DNA of 64,000 bases from contig CM119266.1 of the NCBI GenBank assembly GCA_051294375.1, forward strand, positions 683,682-747,681. Direction: 5' to 3'. The notes beneath the pieces were generated by a model. That model had not been told where the DNA came from. It did no database searches and saw only the letters and a program-made list of their open reading frames with translations. Below are positions 14,497-28,118 of this stretch, piece after piece. A program made the position numbers and the translations under genes. Source of the stretch: Paraspadella gotoi. Taxonomy: Eukaryota > Chaetognatha. Position 1 is the stretch's first letter. Each line of letters begins with the position of its first letter.

Positions 14497-15390
14497 AAAA
14501 GGATTAAAGTGAGAAAGAGAATAAAAGGATTAAAGTGAGAAAGAGAATTAAAGGTTTAAAGTGAGAAAGAGAATAAAAGGAATAAAGTGAGAAAGAGAAT
14601 AAAAGGATTAAAGCGGCGGAAAGGAAAGAGGAAGAGAAGAGACACTGCCACGCCCACTGGGCGGGTGGGGAGAAAGAAGATGAAGCGAGAAAAGGAAAAA
14701 AGAGAAAGATGAAAAGGTTGAAGGGTGAATAAAGAAATGTAAGAAAAAAAAGGGGAAGAAAAGAGAATGAAAAGGAGGACGGGAAAGAAGAAAGATAAGG
14801 AAGAAAGGTAGGAATGATCGAGAAAGAAAAGTATGAATATTAAGAGGGACTGATAGTGATAAAGAGATAGACCGAAGCCAAAACGTCACACCCAATTTTG
14901 AGTTTTTCCAAAACCGAAGACGCTAGAAAGAAGTCATAACTCGTTTACGAAACCCGAATTCTCTGCGACTCGATATTCCGTTTATATATCATTTTGAATA
15001 AAAATTGAGTCAAAAGAATTACATAAGAAGCAAACTTATTTGTTATATCATATCCCGATAGTTAGTGGACTATCAAATCTGTAACTGTCTGGGTATAACA
15101 TGAATTTAATGAGCAGAGTCAAAGGGATTAATGATACTTTTATTTAAGGGAACATTTGTTTTAAAAAACGAATTCCCAAAGTAAAATATCTTGAGTCTCT
15201 TCCCACTGTTTTTTTTTCTTCGGGCTCTTAATTAAAACTCTCTCCCTCTCTCTCACTCTAAAACTTATTCTCGATGAACCTTACCCCTTTTAAAAATTCC
15301 ACTGAAGCGCCTCACCCTTTTATCTCGACCGGGCGAGGTCCGCGCCCGCGGGTGAGGCGCCTGACCTTACCCAGGCTGATTAATGGACCG
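14497..15390. repeat. Duplicated block A, second copy
   Basis: Follows a CT-rich stretch (14,270-14,385) and repeats the content of 5,091-6,150: 26-bp units, GACTGATAGTGATAAAGAG (about 14,847), then the GC-rich CTGACCTTACCCAG text just before a 25-N gap. No gene was found. Confidence 0.8.
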
Positions 15391-15393
15391 AAA

Positions 15394-15418
15394 NNNNNNN
15401 NNNNNNNNNNNNNNNNNN
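15394..15418. other. Assembly gap, 25 N
   Basis: A fixed-size placeholder between duplicated block A and the 168-bp satellite array. Confidence 0.98.
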
Positions 15419-17850
15419 GAAAGAAGTTTTAGAGAGAAAAGACCTAAAAACACGAGAGAGAAGAGAGAGAGAAGTCACGAGGCGCGTCACGAGTCTGGAC
15501 GAGCACATCGTCACGAGTCACGACGGAAGAACATATCCAATTTCATAATATATCTTAATTTTAGCGGTTTGACTTTCGAATGGTTTCATCGGGAGGGATG
15601 AGGGAAAAAACTAAGGGAAAAGACGACCATCAGAGTCACGACGTCAAACGAGTCACGAGTCACGAGGTCACGTCACGAGTTCACGACGGTAAGAACATTA
15701 TTCAATTTCAAATATTCTTAATTTTAGCAGTTTGACTTTCGAATGGTTCATCGGGGGGGATGGAGAGGGGTAAAAAAACTAAGGGAAAAGACGACCCATC
15801 ACGAGTTCACGACGTCACGCAGTCACGGTCACGTAGTCACGTCACGCAGTCACGACGGAAGAACATATCCACCTATTCAAATTATTTCTTAATTTTAGCG
15901 TGACTTGTCGAATGGTCATCGGTAGGGATGATGGATAAAAACTTAAGAAAAGACGACCATCACGAGTGCAACGACGTCACGAGTCACGAGTACACAGTAC
16001 GATCACGAGTCACGACGGAAAGAACGATAATCCAATATTCAAATATTTTTAATTTTGCGTTTGACTTTAGATTCGAAGGTCATCGGGAGGATGAGGGAAA
16101 AACTAACGGGGAAAGACGACCATCACGAGTCACGACGGTCAGAGTCACCGAGTCACGAGTCACGTCACGCAGTTCACGTACGGAAGAAACATATCCAATT
16201 TTCAAATTAAATTTCTTAATTTTAGCGTTGACTTTCGAATGGCTTCGCAATCGAGCGGGAGAAGGGATGAGGAAAAACTGAAGAGAAGACGACCATTCAC
16301 GAGTCTACGAACGTCACGGCAGTCTACGAGTTCACGAGTCACGTCACGGAGAGAGTCCGCGGAAAAGTAACATTATCCAATTCAATATTTCTTAATTTTC
16401 AGCGTTTGACAATTGTCGAATGCGTTCATCGGGGAGGATGAGCGGGAAAAAACTAAGCGGAAAGACGACCATCACCGAGTCACGACGTCACGCAGTCACG
16501 AGTCACGAGTCACGTCACGAGTCACGCGGAGAGAACATATCCAATTTTTTCAAATATTTATTCTTAATTTTTTAGCGTTTGACTTTCGAATGGTTCATCG
16601 GGAGGGATGAGGGAAAAAACTAAGGAAGACGACCATCACGAGTCACGACGTCACGAGTCACGAGTTCACGTCACGAGCACGACGGAAGAACATATCCAAT
16701 TTCAAATAATTCTTAATGTTAGCGTTGTGAACTTGATCGAATGGGATTCGCTCGAGGGGGAGAGATAGAGGCGAAAAACGTGAGAAGGGAAAAGAACGAG
16801 ACCAGTCAGGAGATGCACGAGCGTCACGAGATCACGAGGCATGACGATCAGACGTCACGGAGTCACGATCGGAAGAACATATCCAATTTCAAAGATATAT
16901 CTTAATTTTTTAGGTTTTGATTGAGATCGAATGGTTCATCGGAGAGGGTATGCCGGAAAAACTTAAGGAGAAAGACGACCATCACGAGTCACGAACGTCA
17001 CGAGTCACGAGCACGCAGTCACGTCACTGTCACGACCGGGAAGAAGACATATCCAATTTCAAAATATATCTTAATTTAGCGTGTGTGACTTTCGAACATG
17101 GTTCTCGGGAGGATTCTGGGAAAAACTAAGGGAAAGACGACCATCACGAGTCACTCGACTCACGAGTCACGAGTGCAACTGAAGTCACGTCACGAGCTCA
17201 CGACGCGGAAAGAACATATCCGATATTCAGATATAATCTTAAATTTAGCGTTTGACTTTCGAATTGGTTCCATCGGGAGAGGGGAGAATGGCGGGAAAAA
17301 CTAAAGGGAAGGACGACCATCAGCGAGTCACGACGTGCAGCGAAGAGTCACGAAGTACGTTTCACGAGAAGTCACGACGGAAGTGAAACATATCCAATTT
17401 TCCAAGAGGTAATAATCTAATTTGGTTTGACTATCGAATGGTTTCATCTGGGAGGATGAGGGAAAAGACTAGGAGAAAGACGACCATCACGAGTCAACGA
17501 CGTCACGAGTACACGGAGTCACGAGTCACGTCACGATGTCACGCGGGAAGAAACATATCACAATTTCAAATATTTCTTTAATTTTAGCGTAATCTAGACT
17601 GTGATCGTATATGGTTCATCGGGATGGATGAGGGAAAAACTAAGGAAAACGGACGCATCACGATCACGACGTCACGAGGTCACGCGAAGTCACGAGTCAC
17701 GTCACCGAGTCGCGACGGAAGAGAACATATCCAATTTCAAATTATTTCTTAATTTAGCGTCTGACTTTCGAATGCCGGTTCATCGGGGAGGGATGAGGGA
17801 AAAACTAAGGGAGAAGACGACCATCACGAGTCGACCGACGTCAAAAGAAA
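15419..17850. repeat. 168-bp satellite array, about 14 copies
   Basis: The phrase GACGACCATCACGAG recurs about every 160-179 bp (near 15,630, 15,800, 15,955, 16,117, 16,290, 16,466, 16,628, 16,977, 17,139, 17,311, 17,483, 17,647 and 17,818). Each unit has an AT-rich part (ATCCAATTTCAAATAT..CTTAATTTTAGCG), a TGACTTTCGAATGG..CATCGGGAGG part, and a run of CACGAGT heptamers. Copies differ mostly by one-base indels. Short open frames in the array are not genes. Confidence 0.92.
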
Positions 17851-20800
17851 TTTAAAGAACAAATCAATTGGACGAGAGAAGAGAACGGACTTTGGGGGGA
17901 AAGGTTGGAAGCCAGAGAGAGGGATACGAAAGAGGAAGAGAAAAAAACGAGAAGCAAAAAAAAAAAAACAAGACAAAAAAACGAGAAGCAAGAAAGAAGC
18001 GAGCGAAGCCTCTTCGAGTCCATTAGGGCGTGCGAATCGTGTTAGGGTTGACGAAAAAAAGGGACGGCCTGGGATGTCGGGCCGTTTGCGTAACAAACCG
18101 CCGTGAAGATTAAATCGGGAAACATTTCGATGCGAAGAGCAAACAGCAAAAGCCAGGTGCAAGGCAAAGAATAAAGCATGCTCCCGCATTTGATCCGCCA
18201 ATTATTATGGTTAAGACATGCAGCCAGGGATTCTCAAGCTTTGCATGTCTACATTTAATACGGTCACATATAAAATTCGTGACGAAATGGAATTCACGAG
18301 GGAATGGTCATTCAGTCATAACAATGCAGTAAATCTTTGAATGTATTAGAGAGACGTGATACATCGAGAAATACATTATAGTATCAGTACTCACAAAAAA
18401 AAAGAAGCTTTTATTTTATATGTAAACATTCTGTTTTCAATTAGGACTTAAGCTCTGACGAAAAAAGTCAAAGGTTTTTTTTAAATATATTTTCTTTGAT
18501 TCCCGGTCAATGTAGAATGATGGCCAATATTGCCTATCTTTAAGTTTCAAAAAAAAATCCGGACCATAAATTACTAGAAATATTAACCAAAAATCTTCGG
18601 AATATCCACCCCCTTCTTGGAGATTTTCGCGCGCCATATAAGGATTTTTTTCGTCTGGACTGCCCGGTTGAAGACTCTTAGAATTCCGATCGCTGAGCAT
18701 CCTCTTTACTTTTACTTAAATAAAAATTTCCAGCAAAATGGGGACTAATTCACCTGTTAACATTATCGTGTATCATTGATAATAAAAATACCAAATAGAA
18801 ACTCGCTAAAAGAAAAATCTTTGAGAGCCCTTCAAGACATTTAATTTTTATGCGCTTAAGTTCGGGGGGGATTTTTTTTACCTCTTTGAATTCAAAGTTT
18901 ATTGTAAATATTGATACAACATCCATTAAAGCGTTGACATTGTTTATTGAAGTCGAGCAAGATCCCTTTATTTTATATATAAAAATTGCCGTCAAAAATA
19001 TTTTCCGCCGAGCGGGACAAGTCGATTGACATTGGAATGCGTTCTCGAGTGTCAAAATGATGGTTATTTGTCAAAGAGAAAAAAAATTTCGGCGAGCCCT
19101 CAGATCCATACAGGATCAGGAATCGAGTGTTATTTACATCTATTTTTTACCCGAATTTTTCCTCAGGGGCTATTGACATTATTTGTATGGTCAGATTTTA
19201 ATGAAAATCTCCATTGAAAAAGTCTTCCTCGATTCTCGTTAGAACGACGTAGGACTCTATTCAATCATTTTTTTAAATCGGTAAATAACAAAATTGTAAG
19301 GTTAAATGGGTAAGCCACATTTTTTAAAGATTAGTTTTTTCAATCTTGATTGTTAAAAAATTCTAGGTAAGAGTTAAAAACACGGTAAGGGATTAATTTA
19401 GAAGGGGAGAATTAATAACAATTAATCTTGTTACTCTGTCCGTCCAGTTCATGAGCAAAATCTTAAGTTTAATAGATGGGTAAAGAAATGTATGAGCTAC
19501 AAGTGAATCTATTTACTGAAATTTTGAAGGAGTTGCAGCCTAAAACTACTCGCAATACATATTGATTTATAAATTTAGATTGCAATCTTAAAACATCTTG
19601 TAAAATGAATAGAGAGACATTTTGATAACGCGTTCCAGTTATGAAGAATTCAGGGTTAAGTTTAAGAAATGTTCATTTTCTCAATGAATACAAGTTGAGA
19701 ATTTAAAATGTCTCTCTATACATTTTTCGATAGTTCACTAGATAAAAAATTCATAAAAAAATATCAGATAGGAGTGTGGCTTTTCGTTTGACCTGCAACT
19801 TCTTCAGATAGCGGTTTCTTTTATTTTTATTATATTAGAAACCGATGTAATAAAATGACTTCGTAGAATGCCGATCAATGTTTTAAAGTAGATACATTTT
19901 CGGACATCTGGCAAGCTTCAGCCTTCTGAATTTCGTACTTCCATTTTGGCCTATTTTGAAGTTGAATTGAATGCACCCTTTTTCTTAAAAGCAAAACTCG
20001 AAAAATATAATACGAAGCAAATATGGGCATAACGATTAAAAGAAACGACAAAAAACTCGTTCAACTTTTCTCGTTTCAGGTCTGTCTTTCTCGTCGTGAG
20101 CGAGACGAAGCGTTAACAAACAAAAAGTCAAAAAGTTTATGAGAGAGAATGAGTCCTAAAGTGGATCGACCGGAAGTGACTTCGGGTTTAGGCGTTTCGA
20201 GGAGCATGGTCAAAATGAATGTAAGAGGGGAGGGGGGAAGGGGGAAAAGGATTTCGTGACGCCGTTTTTAGAGGGAAAGACAAAAAAGAAGGGAATTGGA
20301 AAGTCAAGAGTATACTTTGATTTCTGCGGGGAAAAATCTTTTATCGCGGATTTTTTGATTCTCGTTTTCCTTTCCGCTACAGATTCATTTCTCAAAAAAA
20401 GTCTTCTCCATTCAATGAAAAAACAATATTAAATATTATAGAAATGGCTTAATTTTTTTTTTTTGGAAATTTAAATTTTTAAAAAGTATTCTGATAAAAG
20501 TTCAGTATTACAAATTTTTAAAAAATTTAATTATAAATGGGTTTGAATTTAAAAACTTAACAATCATCGATCATTGGTGTGAATTTGGATAGTTTTGTTT
20601 TTTGTTTTTATTTATATGAAAGAATCTACCATAAATATTTTTTTAACATTATATAGGTATTTTGATAATACAAATAGCATCCATGTGTTTAACCTGATGA
20701 TATAATCTAAAGTGTGTTTTTTGTGCTCCCTTTTATCCATGGGATCTTTAATAAGACATGATTAACAACTATTTATTACCTGGACTTCTGTTAGTTTGTA

Positions 20801-23800
20801 ACCTGTTCGCGATAGGTCTTAGTGGAGCATTTACATTATAGCTATGGAAAGAAAGAAATAAAATGTATGAGAAGCTAAAATAAATTAGTTAATTAATTTA
20901 ATTAATTATTTATCTTTGATCAGGTTTAGGAACTTACCTCTTTATGTTCTGTGCGGCAGATCGGCATTGTTTCCAAATTTGTTTTTTGCTTTTTTCCTTT
21001 TTCTTGTGATTATTTGCCTTTCTTTTCTCTACTTCCTTGACTTTTCGCTTTCTAAGATTCTTTTTCTTCCTTCCTCTCTCTCTCTCCCTATCTCCTTTAT
21101 TTCTTTCTCAGATTATTTGTTCCTTTTCCTTGTCTCTCGTCCATACCCTTTCTCCTTTTTCCTTCTCCGTATTCTTTTGCACTTTCCTTTCATTACACCT
21201 CGCCTTTCACCTCTTTGGCGATTCTCTTCGATATACATTTTCTTACCTTTTTCTTCCTGTCCTCCTTTCTCACCTTTTTTTCCTTTCTCAGATTCTTATT
21301 TCCTTTCTTGCATATAACCTCGAGGCCTCTTCTCACCTTTGTGTGTTCATTTCTCCGAATCTATTTTCTTTCCTTTTTATTCTTCACCTTTTTTTCATTC
21401 TCTGTATTGCTTTTCCTTTCCTTTCATTCGATACCTCGCCTTTACACTTTTTTTCCTTCTCAATTCTGTTCCTTTACCTTTCCTTTTTCAATCCTCTCGT
21501 CCATTTCAACTCTTTTCGTGCCTTTCCCTACAGATTAACTTTATCACTATATTTACATCTCTTTTGCTTTCTCCCCTATCTTCTTTTTTTCTCTTATCCT
21601 CAATCCTATGTTAAAAGCCGCGTAAATCGAGTGTTCGATAATACTCGTCGCGCAAATCGAATCTCTGTTCCTCCAATTCGATTAATCCCTTATTTTTTAT
21701 CTCTAATACAAATAAGATAATTTCCTACTGTTTTAATTACCTGTTTTAAATTCAAAATATAATTTGAGTGTATTATTCATAAGCGGCGATTCAAAATTGT
21801 AAACGATGATATTATAATGTGATATTATGTTTAGTGTGTAACTTCGCAGAACGCTTTACATAAATTTATTTATATGATAATGAAAGTTAATTGGGTGAGA
21901 TAATAATTTTTTCATCATGTTTTTGATATAATTAAATTATTCACTCATTAATCATTATTCTCATTTTATTTATTAAACATTTTTTTATCTAAATCGACGT
22001 TACTACCGATTGATAAAGATTATTTTTTTTTATTAATAGTATATCTGTAGGTGTTGTATAAATACCTCAATTATAAAAGTTTGCCTTCAATTTTTCTAGT
22101 CTTAAAGAAGGGTCTACATTGTCTCAGGTAATCCATTATATTAAATGAATGAAAAGAGCTAAAATCTCGACTGACAGATTTATAAACAGAGGACCTGAAA
22201 AGAGACTAAATAGTCTACTTTCCACCTTCGTTCTCTCTTGAAACTTACCAAGAAAAGAAAATCTTAGTTGATCTTTCCCTAAATGATTTCAGTGATCACT
22301 CCATTTGTGTTTATAGTTTATGCGTGTTTAGATAGGTGAATCCATTCTAAGCACTAAATTACACATTTTTAGTTTTTGTAGTGCAAAGCTGAAATTGTTG
22401 GAATTAGATCTCATTTAAAAAAGTTTTGCAGACTGATAATTAATCATTTTTATATCCGCTTTAAAAAGTTATTCTTATAGAAGCAAAACTGTTAACCCGT
22501 GCTCGAACGCAGTACAGGGCGTATGGAGAGAATACGCATATACAAAAGACTTACCCACCTCTGGTTCGGTGGTCTCCATACCCTCAATAACATCTCTCTC
22601 TCCTCTACCCTGCTCATCTCCCTTTTGTTATAACCTAGTACTCATATTACCTTAAAAAATAATACACTATCTTTCTTTCACCTACTTACCTACTTTTTTT
22701 CCATGACTTAGAAGAAGCCATACCTATGGGGAAGGAACATTATACTCCGCAAAGCCTTTGTTTGAAAAAGTAACAAACGCCATTGGTGGACATTACCCCA
22801 TGACGTGCCTACAACATGGTCGTGGAGTTCCGAACCCCCACACTTTGCAATACTGGTAATGGATATGTTATCTCATCTCTATCAGGTAAGGCTCGAACTC
22901 TGCTCTAAGTAAGTATGTAATGGTAATAGAGAAACTAGTGATAAACCACAAGGGAAGCCAGCAAGAGCGATACCAAACGAAAGGGGGAGAGGGAAGAGGA
23001 GAAGTTTGTAGACCCTGAGACCTAGGATGAGTTGTTGTCATGCCGATTCTCCAAGACCCTGATCCGTGTCTCGGGGTTGAGGTGGAAGGGGACGACGAGA
23101 GGAGGAGGAGGCGGAGCTTGGAGGTATGGAAGAGAAGACCCGGGGGAGAGGAAGGTTATAATAAGGTATCAGAGGCAGCCATAATAACATTTGCAGGGTG
23201 ATGCTATGTTATTGATCTAGAGTGGATGGCGAGGCCCTTTAAACCACCAAAGATCCTGTCAATACAGTCCCATAAGTCCTGTCCAAAATTCACTGTGGCA
23301 CTCTGTGGGCAAGATAGCTATTTACTTAATTCTATATATCGTACTATATCCTTGACGGACATAGGCAGTGCCTCTCCATCCATCCGCCTACCGATCTCTC
23401 GATATTCTCGACTCGGTGCGCCCTAGTTCTATCGATGCGTGAGTTTGAGCCTGCGTTATGCTTCACTACTCAGATCATCCACTCAGTCCTACATGATCCC
23501 GCTCCTGAATTCTCTAGAGTTTCAGTTAGGCTCCACGACGAACAGGACATCATCACTCACCGTGACAACAACAACAGTGGACATATCCATCTACCAGCGT
23601 ATGAAGCGAGGATCTCTAGCAACAGACCACAGGAAAAAATCAAACAACGCTTGGTCCCACATGATAGTACGTAGATAAGGGCAAGATAGGCTTATTTATT
23701 AAATGAATAGAATCTGTGATAATTTTGTATTGGTGTGTACAATTTCATAATTTGAAATTTAAACAAAAAATTTCGATCTTCTTCTCTTTTCTCGATATAG

Positions 23801-24229
23801 AAACTTTTGTGAAAAATAAAGTTTTTACTAATTATAAATTTATTGTCATTGTTTAATAAACCATGCAAATCACGGATTCAATTTAAAAACAACAGGACTT
23901 GGACGGACAAAGAGTCAAATAGGGGGAGGCGTACTTTTCATGGGCGAAAAGTAAGCTTAAGAAAATAGAGTTTGTGCTATCGACTTGATTTTACTTTACA
24001 ATAAAAATTCATAAATTATTTAAATTTTTAGAAAATAAGAGATGTAGAGAAGATTGTCCGGCAACCTTGCATGTCGTCTTCATAAATTTACAGGCCCCTT
24101 TTGGCCGAAAATACTGTCGAATTATTTTAAATTGGAATTTTTTTTATTCTGCAAGTTTAAAAACAGATTTACATTCCTTTTGTCATTTAAGTTTTTTCGA
24201 TATGTCTCCCATCGTGCAGTCAAATAAAA
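17851..24229. other. Long intergenic stretch, no gene recognised
   Basis: AT-rich DNA with a pyrimidine-rich stretch at 20,980-21,610 whose Ser/Phe/Leu frames are compositional. Minus-strand frames at 18,437-18,700 (87 codons) and 18,750-19,055 (101 codons) have mixed composition but match no family I know. A short inverted repeat lies at 19,609-19,719. The 22,500-23,680 part is more balanced in base use and contains two overlapping plus-strand frames of 79 codons, also unrecognised. Confidence 0.55.
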
Positions 24230-24786
24230 GGTTAAAAAGCGTGGAAAACAAAGGGACTTTCAACGACTGGGTGGATGGCTTCGGTAGGGAAAGGTGAACT
24301 TTGGGGTGGGTTAGCGAAGTTGAAGAAGTGGCGTCTGAGTAGGTGAGGTGTTCGTGCCTCCGGGGCGAAGGTGAGGATAAATGGGTTAGGAATTCGGCGG
24401 CGACTGACCGACTCAAAGTTAATCTTCATATTTGAATCAGAAATCGAATTGGAAAGTTTTATTCATCATTTCGCCAAATAAAAAATTGTCGTTTTCGACA
24501 ATTTATTAATTAATTATATTTTCATGCGAAATATTTTATTTATATTATATATATATTTATATTATATTTTATTTTATTGGACATTATTTTTACTTTCATA
24601 ATTTAGACAAAAATGTTTCTTTTTGGTCGAAATTGTCGTTTCACGATGTTCGGAAAAGTACCTTTCTCAAAAACTCGATTTAAATATTTTTAAATCTTTT
24701 TTTCAAATATAACTAAATCTCGTTAAACAAAACTCAACTAAAAGTAAATCTCCAGTGAAAAGCACACACAGTGTCGGGATAGCGCT
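24230..24786. other. Start of duplicated block B, second copy
   Basis: Starting with TTAAAAAGCGTGGAAAACAAAG this matches 6,480-7,070 base for base apart from scattered one-base indels, then stops at a 25-N gap. No gene was seen. Confidence 0.8.
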
Positions 24787-24818
24787 NNNNNNNNNNNNNN
24801 NNNNNNNNNNNTAGAGAG

Positions 24819-24894
<76 letters not shown>

Positions 24895-24929
24895 GCTATC
24901 CCGACACTGTGGAGTTTTTGTGTGTGTGT

Positions 24930-24976
<47 letters not shown>

Positions 24977-25046
24977 CGGGAAAGAAGCTATCCCGAACTG
25001 TGTGTGCTTTCACTGGAGATTTACTTTTAGTTGAGTTTTGTTTAGA
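24724..25046. repeat. Inverted repeat spanning a 25-N gap
   Basis: The left arm (24,724-24,786) contains CTCCAGTGAAAAGCACACAC then AGTGTCGGGATAGCGCT. The right arm (about 24,985-25,046) is its reverse complement, with AGCTATCCCGA, GTGTGTGCTTTCACTGGAGA and TTTACTTTTAGTTGAGTTTTG. Between them are the gap (24,787-24,811), two GA tracts and another inverted piece of the same text (24,894-24,925). Copy 1 of the block (7,000-7,180) carries the same elements in direct orientation only. Confidence 0.8.
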
Positions 25047-27055
25047 CACAATGAAAATGGCGTACGTTACTGTTCCGTGCATAAAAAAATTCACTGTTCA
25101 TATTATTATATTTTTTAAATTTTTGAAACGTTATAGTTCATATGTCGATATCCAAAATATCAATGCAAATCTTTTTTGTTTTTAGATATGACCGAATATA
25201 GGTGAAAGATGATAAATTTTTTAAAAAAGTTACATATTCATATTTATTCCTAGAATTGTAATAGAAAAAAATTTAAAAAATAATATACAATAGTTGGTAT
25301 TTGTCTCAAATAAATGAAAAAAAACCTCATTTAAAAATTGATCGGGAAGTGGGTAACTAAGCTTACCAATGGCATCCTCCACGCCGATTGTCTCTCAAAT
25401 AATTTTTTTATTTAATACATTTGAAGGGAAAAAAGAAAATTCAGAATTCAGGTTGTATAAAGGGTACAGATAATCTGACTTACTGACATGAAAACCATGA
25501 CTTTTATATTTGTGAAATGGGGGCAGTAAGATATCTAAAAAATTTGATCATTAAGTCAGTCAATGAACCCTTTCTAATAGGCTATTACGAGAAATATTTT
25601 TCTTAATTAAATGGATATAAATAATAGAATTAAATTCCTTGCTATATTTAAAAGAAAATATCAATACAATTTAATACAATGATTCTTGCTTTGTCAATAT
25701 ATTGCCAGCTATATAATTTTTTAAAACTTTATTATGAAAACAAAGCAGTGGTCAAGCTTTTAGTTTGCAGTTAAAGATAATAAAAATGACATTTTTTTTC
25801 ACAGACAAGAAGTAGATGTCCAGACTGTTTATATCAAGCTGAAAACATTTTTGTATTATCATTTTTGATATTTAAAAAAACATTTATCAAGCTACAACAT
25901 AAATTTTGCTTGTTTTTTACTTTAACTTAAAATATAAGCAGTTTTATGGAATAAAGAAAATTTAATAATAATCAAATGTAATTCAGTCTTTCCTTTTCAA
26001 ATACAAAAGAAAAATAAAAAATTTCATATGCTTCATTAAATTTTAAAGCAAAAAACTGTTATACTTTTAACTCTTATTTAAACAAAAGCTGTGTAAAGAT
26101 TTATGGATTTAATTTAATAAAACTTTTTTAGAAAGGTGTCCCATGATTAGGGCTTTAATTTGATACCACACCCATCTTGCTAGCTCTTTTCTTTCAAAGT
26201 TATTTAAAAAAATAATTTTTTTCAAACTACGCAGTACAAATCTTGTTAAATAAAATTTTGACAAGCGGGGGTATTCACTTATTTTTATGATACAATACTT
26301 AATTTTAAAATAAAACTTGAAGAAAATTTTTTTGTCATTTTGAGACATATCACTTTCAGATGTACCATCGTATAATAATTTATTTATTTATTTCCCAAAA
26401 AAATCTAATTAAAAAAGTCGAAATTTTTTAAAATTGTTGAAAAAAAATTTCCTCCGACTATGCTCATTGAGATAATGGTTTTGCATAGAAAATCAAAATA
26501 TAAAAAAATAAAAAATCAGCCTCTAAAAAAATCGAAAGGCTAGAGGCTGATTTTTTAAAATTGCAAAATTTTTTTCCTAACTCGAAATCCATTATTCTCA
26601 ATTTCAAAATATTTTTTTTCCAAAATCATTCAATCAATTTTTTTATTAATTTAAAATGTTTTATGATGTTGTTTTTTTGAAAGAATTGAAAAAAGTGAAA
26701 AATATAGTAATTATATAAGGTTTTTGGAAATACCTCTAAAATATTAGATAATTAGACACAAGGGAGTAAGCAGAGAAAAACTTCCCATTCATAAAAAAAA
26801 TTGAAATGAATTTGTCATATGTTATTTAGATAATTGACTAATTACAACATATGATTCATATAAATTGAGGAAATGATGGGTAAAAAATATTCATCTTGTC
26901 TCGGTTAACTATTAAGTTATCGTTAAAGTTTGTTTTATAATATTAATATTTTTTGCATTTATAAACAATGGTCTAAAATTTTGTAAGCGTTTCGAGCTAT
27001 AATTGCTTCATCTTTTTACTATTTTTTGATTATTAGTTTTTGTTGATGTCAGAGT
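25047..27055. other. AT-rich segment absent from block B copy 1; no gene
   Basis: About 2 kb of AT-rich DNA sits between the inverted repeat and the point (27,056) where homology to copy 1 (about 7,240 onward) resumes. Open frames are short and unrecognised. It contains a foldback structure at 26,440-26,640. Confidence 0.6.
26440..26640. repeat. Foldback (imperfect inverted repeat)
   Basis: Perfect 16-bp arms AAAAAATCAGCCTCTA (26,510-26,525) and its complement (26,541-26,556) enclose a 15-base loop. The similarity continues outward: TTGAGATAATGGTTT on the left pairs with AAATCCATTATTCTCAA on the right, then A8 pairs with T8. This resembles a small hairpin-type transposable element, but no target-site duplication was identified. 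Confidence 0.6.
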
Positions 27056-28080
27056 TATGTCTCTCTCTCTCTCTCTCTCCCTTTTATTTAAACCGAAATT
27101 CTTGGAGCCAAGAGGTCATCGCTCCCGGAGAATTTCTCATTGTCTCCTTATTCCCCTTTTTTCTCTTTTTTTCTCTTTCGTATGTTTAACTCTTTCTTTC
27201 GATCGGTCTATTAGTACAAAGATCGTATTGAACAAGGATATTCATTCTTTTTATTCTCAATATCTTCTTCTTTTTATTCGTACTACATTCTTTGACTTTG
27301 GTTCGTCTTTTTTCTTTTTCTTTTTCTTTTTCTTTTTCTTTTTGGACGCGTCCCGAGATTTCGGGTCACGTGATTTTGCTTTTGTTGACGTTGGCATGGA
27401 AACAACCGACATGCGTAGGCAAGAGCCAAAGCTGGGATGAGTGAAAGGGAAGAAGCATGGTGAGTTAGAGATAAGGATTGGGGAATCGAGAGTGTGGTGA
27501 TCAGTCAGAGGTGAATTATAGGTGATGGTGAAAAGTGAAGAGAGAAGGAAAAGGCATAAAGCAAAGGGAAAGATCGAAAAATAGAAAAGAAAGCAAAAGG
27601 AAAAAGCAAAATAAAAAAATAGAAGAGGGAATAAGGGCAACAGGGCAACAGGGCAAAAGGCTAAAATAGGAAAATAGGGAAAAGGGGAAGTCGAAAGGAG
27701 AGCGGGAAGGGACAAGCAGTTAAATCGCGAGCGAAACCTCGGGCTAAGGCCCAAGGGACGTCAGAGGACGACAGGCGGTGATGGCAAGTTATCAAAACCG
27801 ATGACAGGCGATGAAGGATGAGAAGATTTCATAGTCTAAACTTCTAGCGTTTGGCTCAACTAAACCATGTCGGAAAAAAACCAAGCAGCTTGGCTAAGAG
27901 AAAGCTTTCTCGAAGCGACGAACTGCGTCGTGCCGCGTGTTGTGACTGTTGTTGACGGAGAGATAGGAAAATAGAGATGGAGACAGAGACAAAGATAGGG
28001 AGAGGGAGTCGATTCACGAGGAACACCGAAGGACGATCGTTTCTGACAAAATTTAGCGTTCTCCCTTTCTAACCGTCTCT

Positions 28081-28118
<38 letters not shown>

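Noticed and set aside
20916-21720. Plus-strand open frames of 90-227 codons
   Set aside because: Pyrimidine-rich DNA yields Phe/Leu/Ser text with no domain; overlapping frames on the same strand are equally open.
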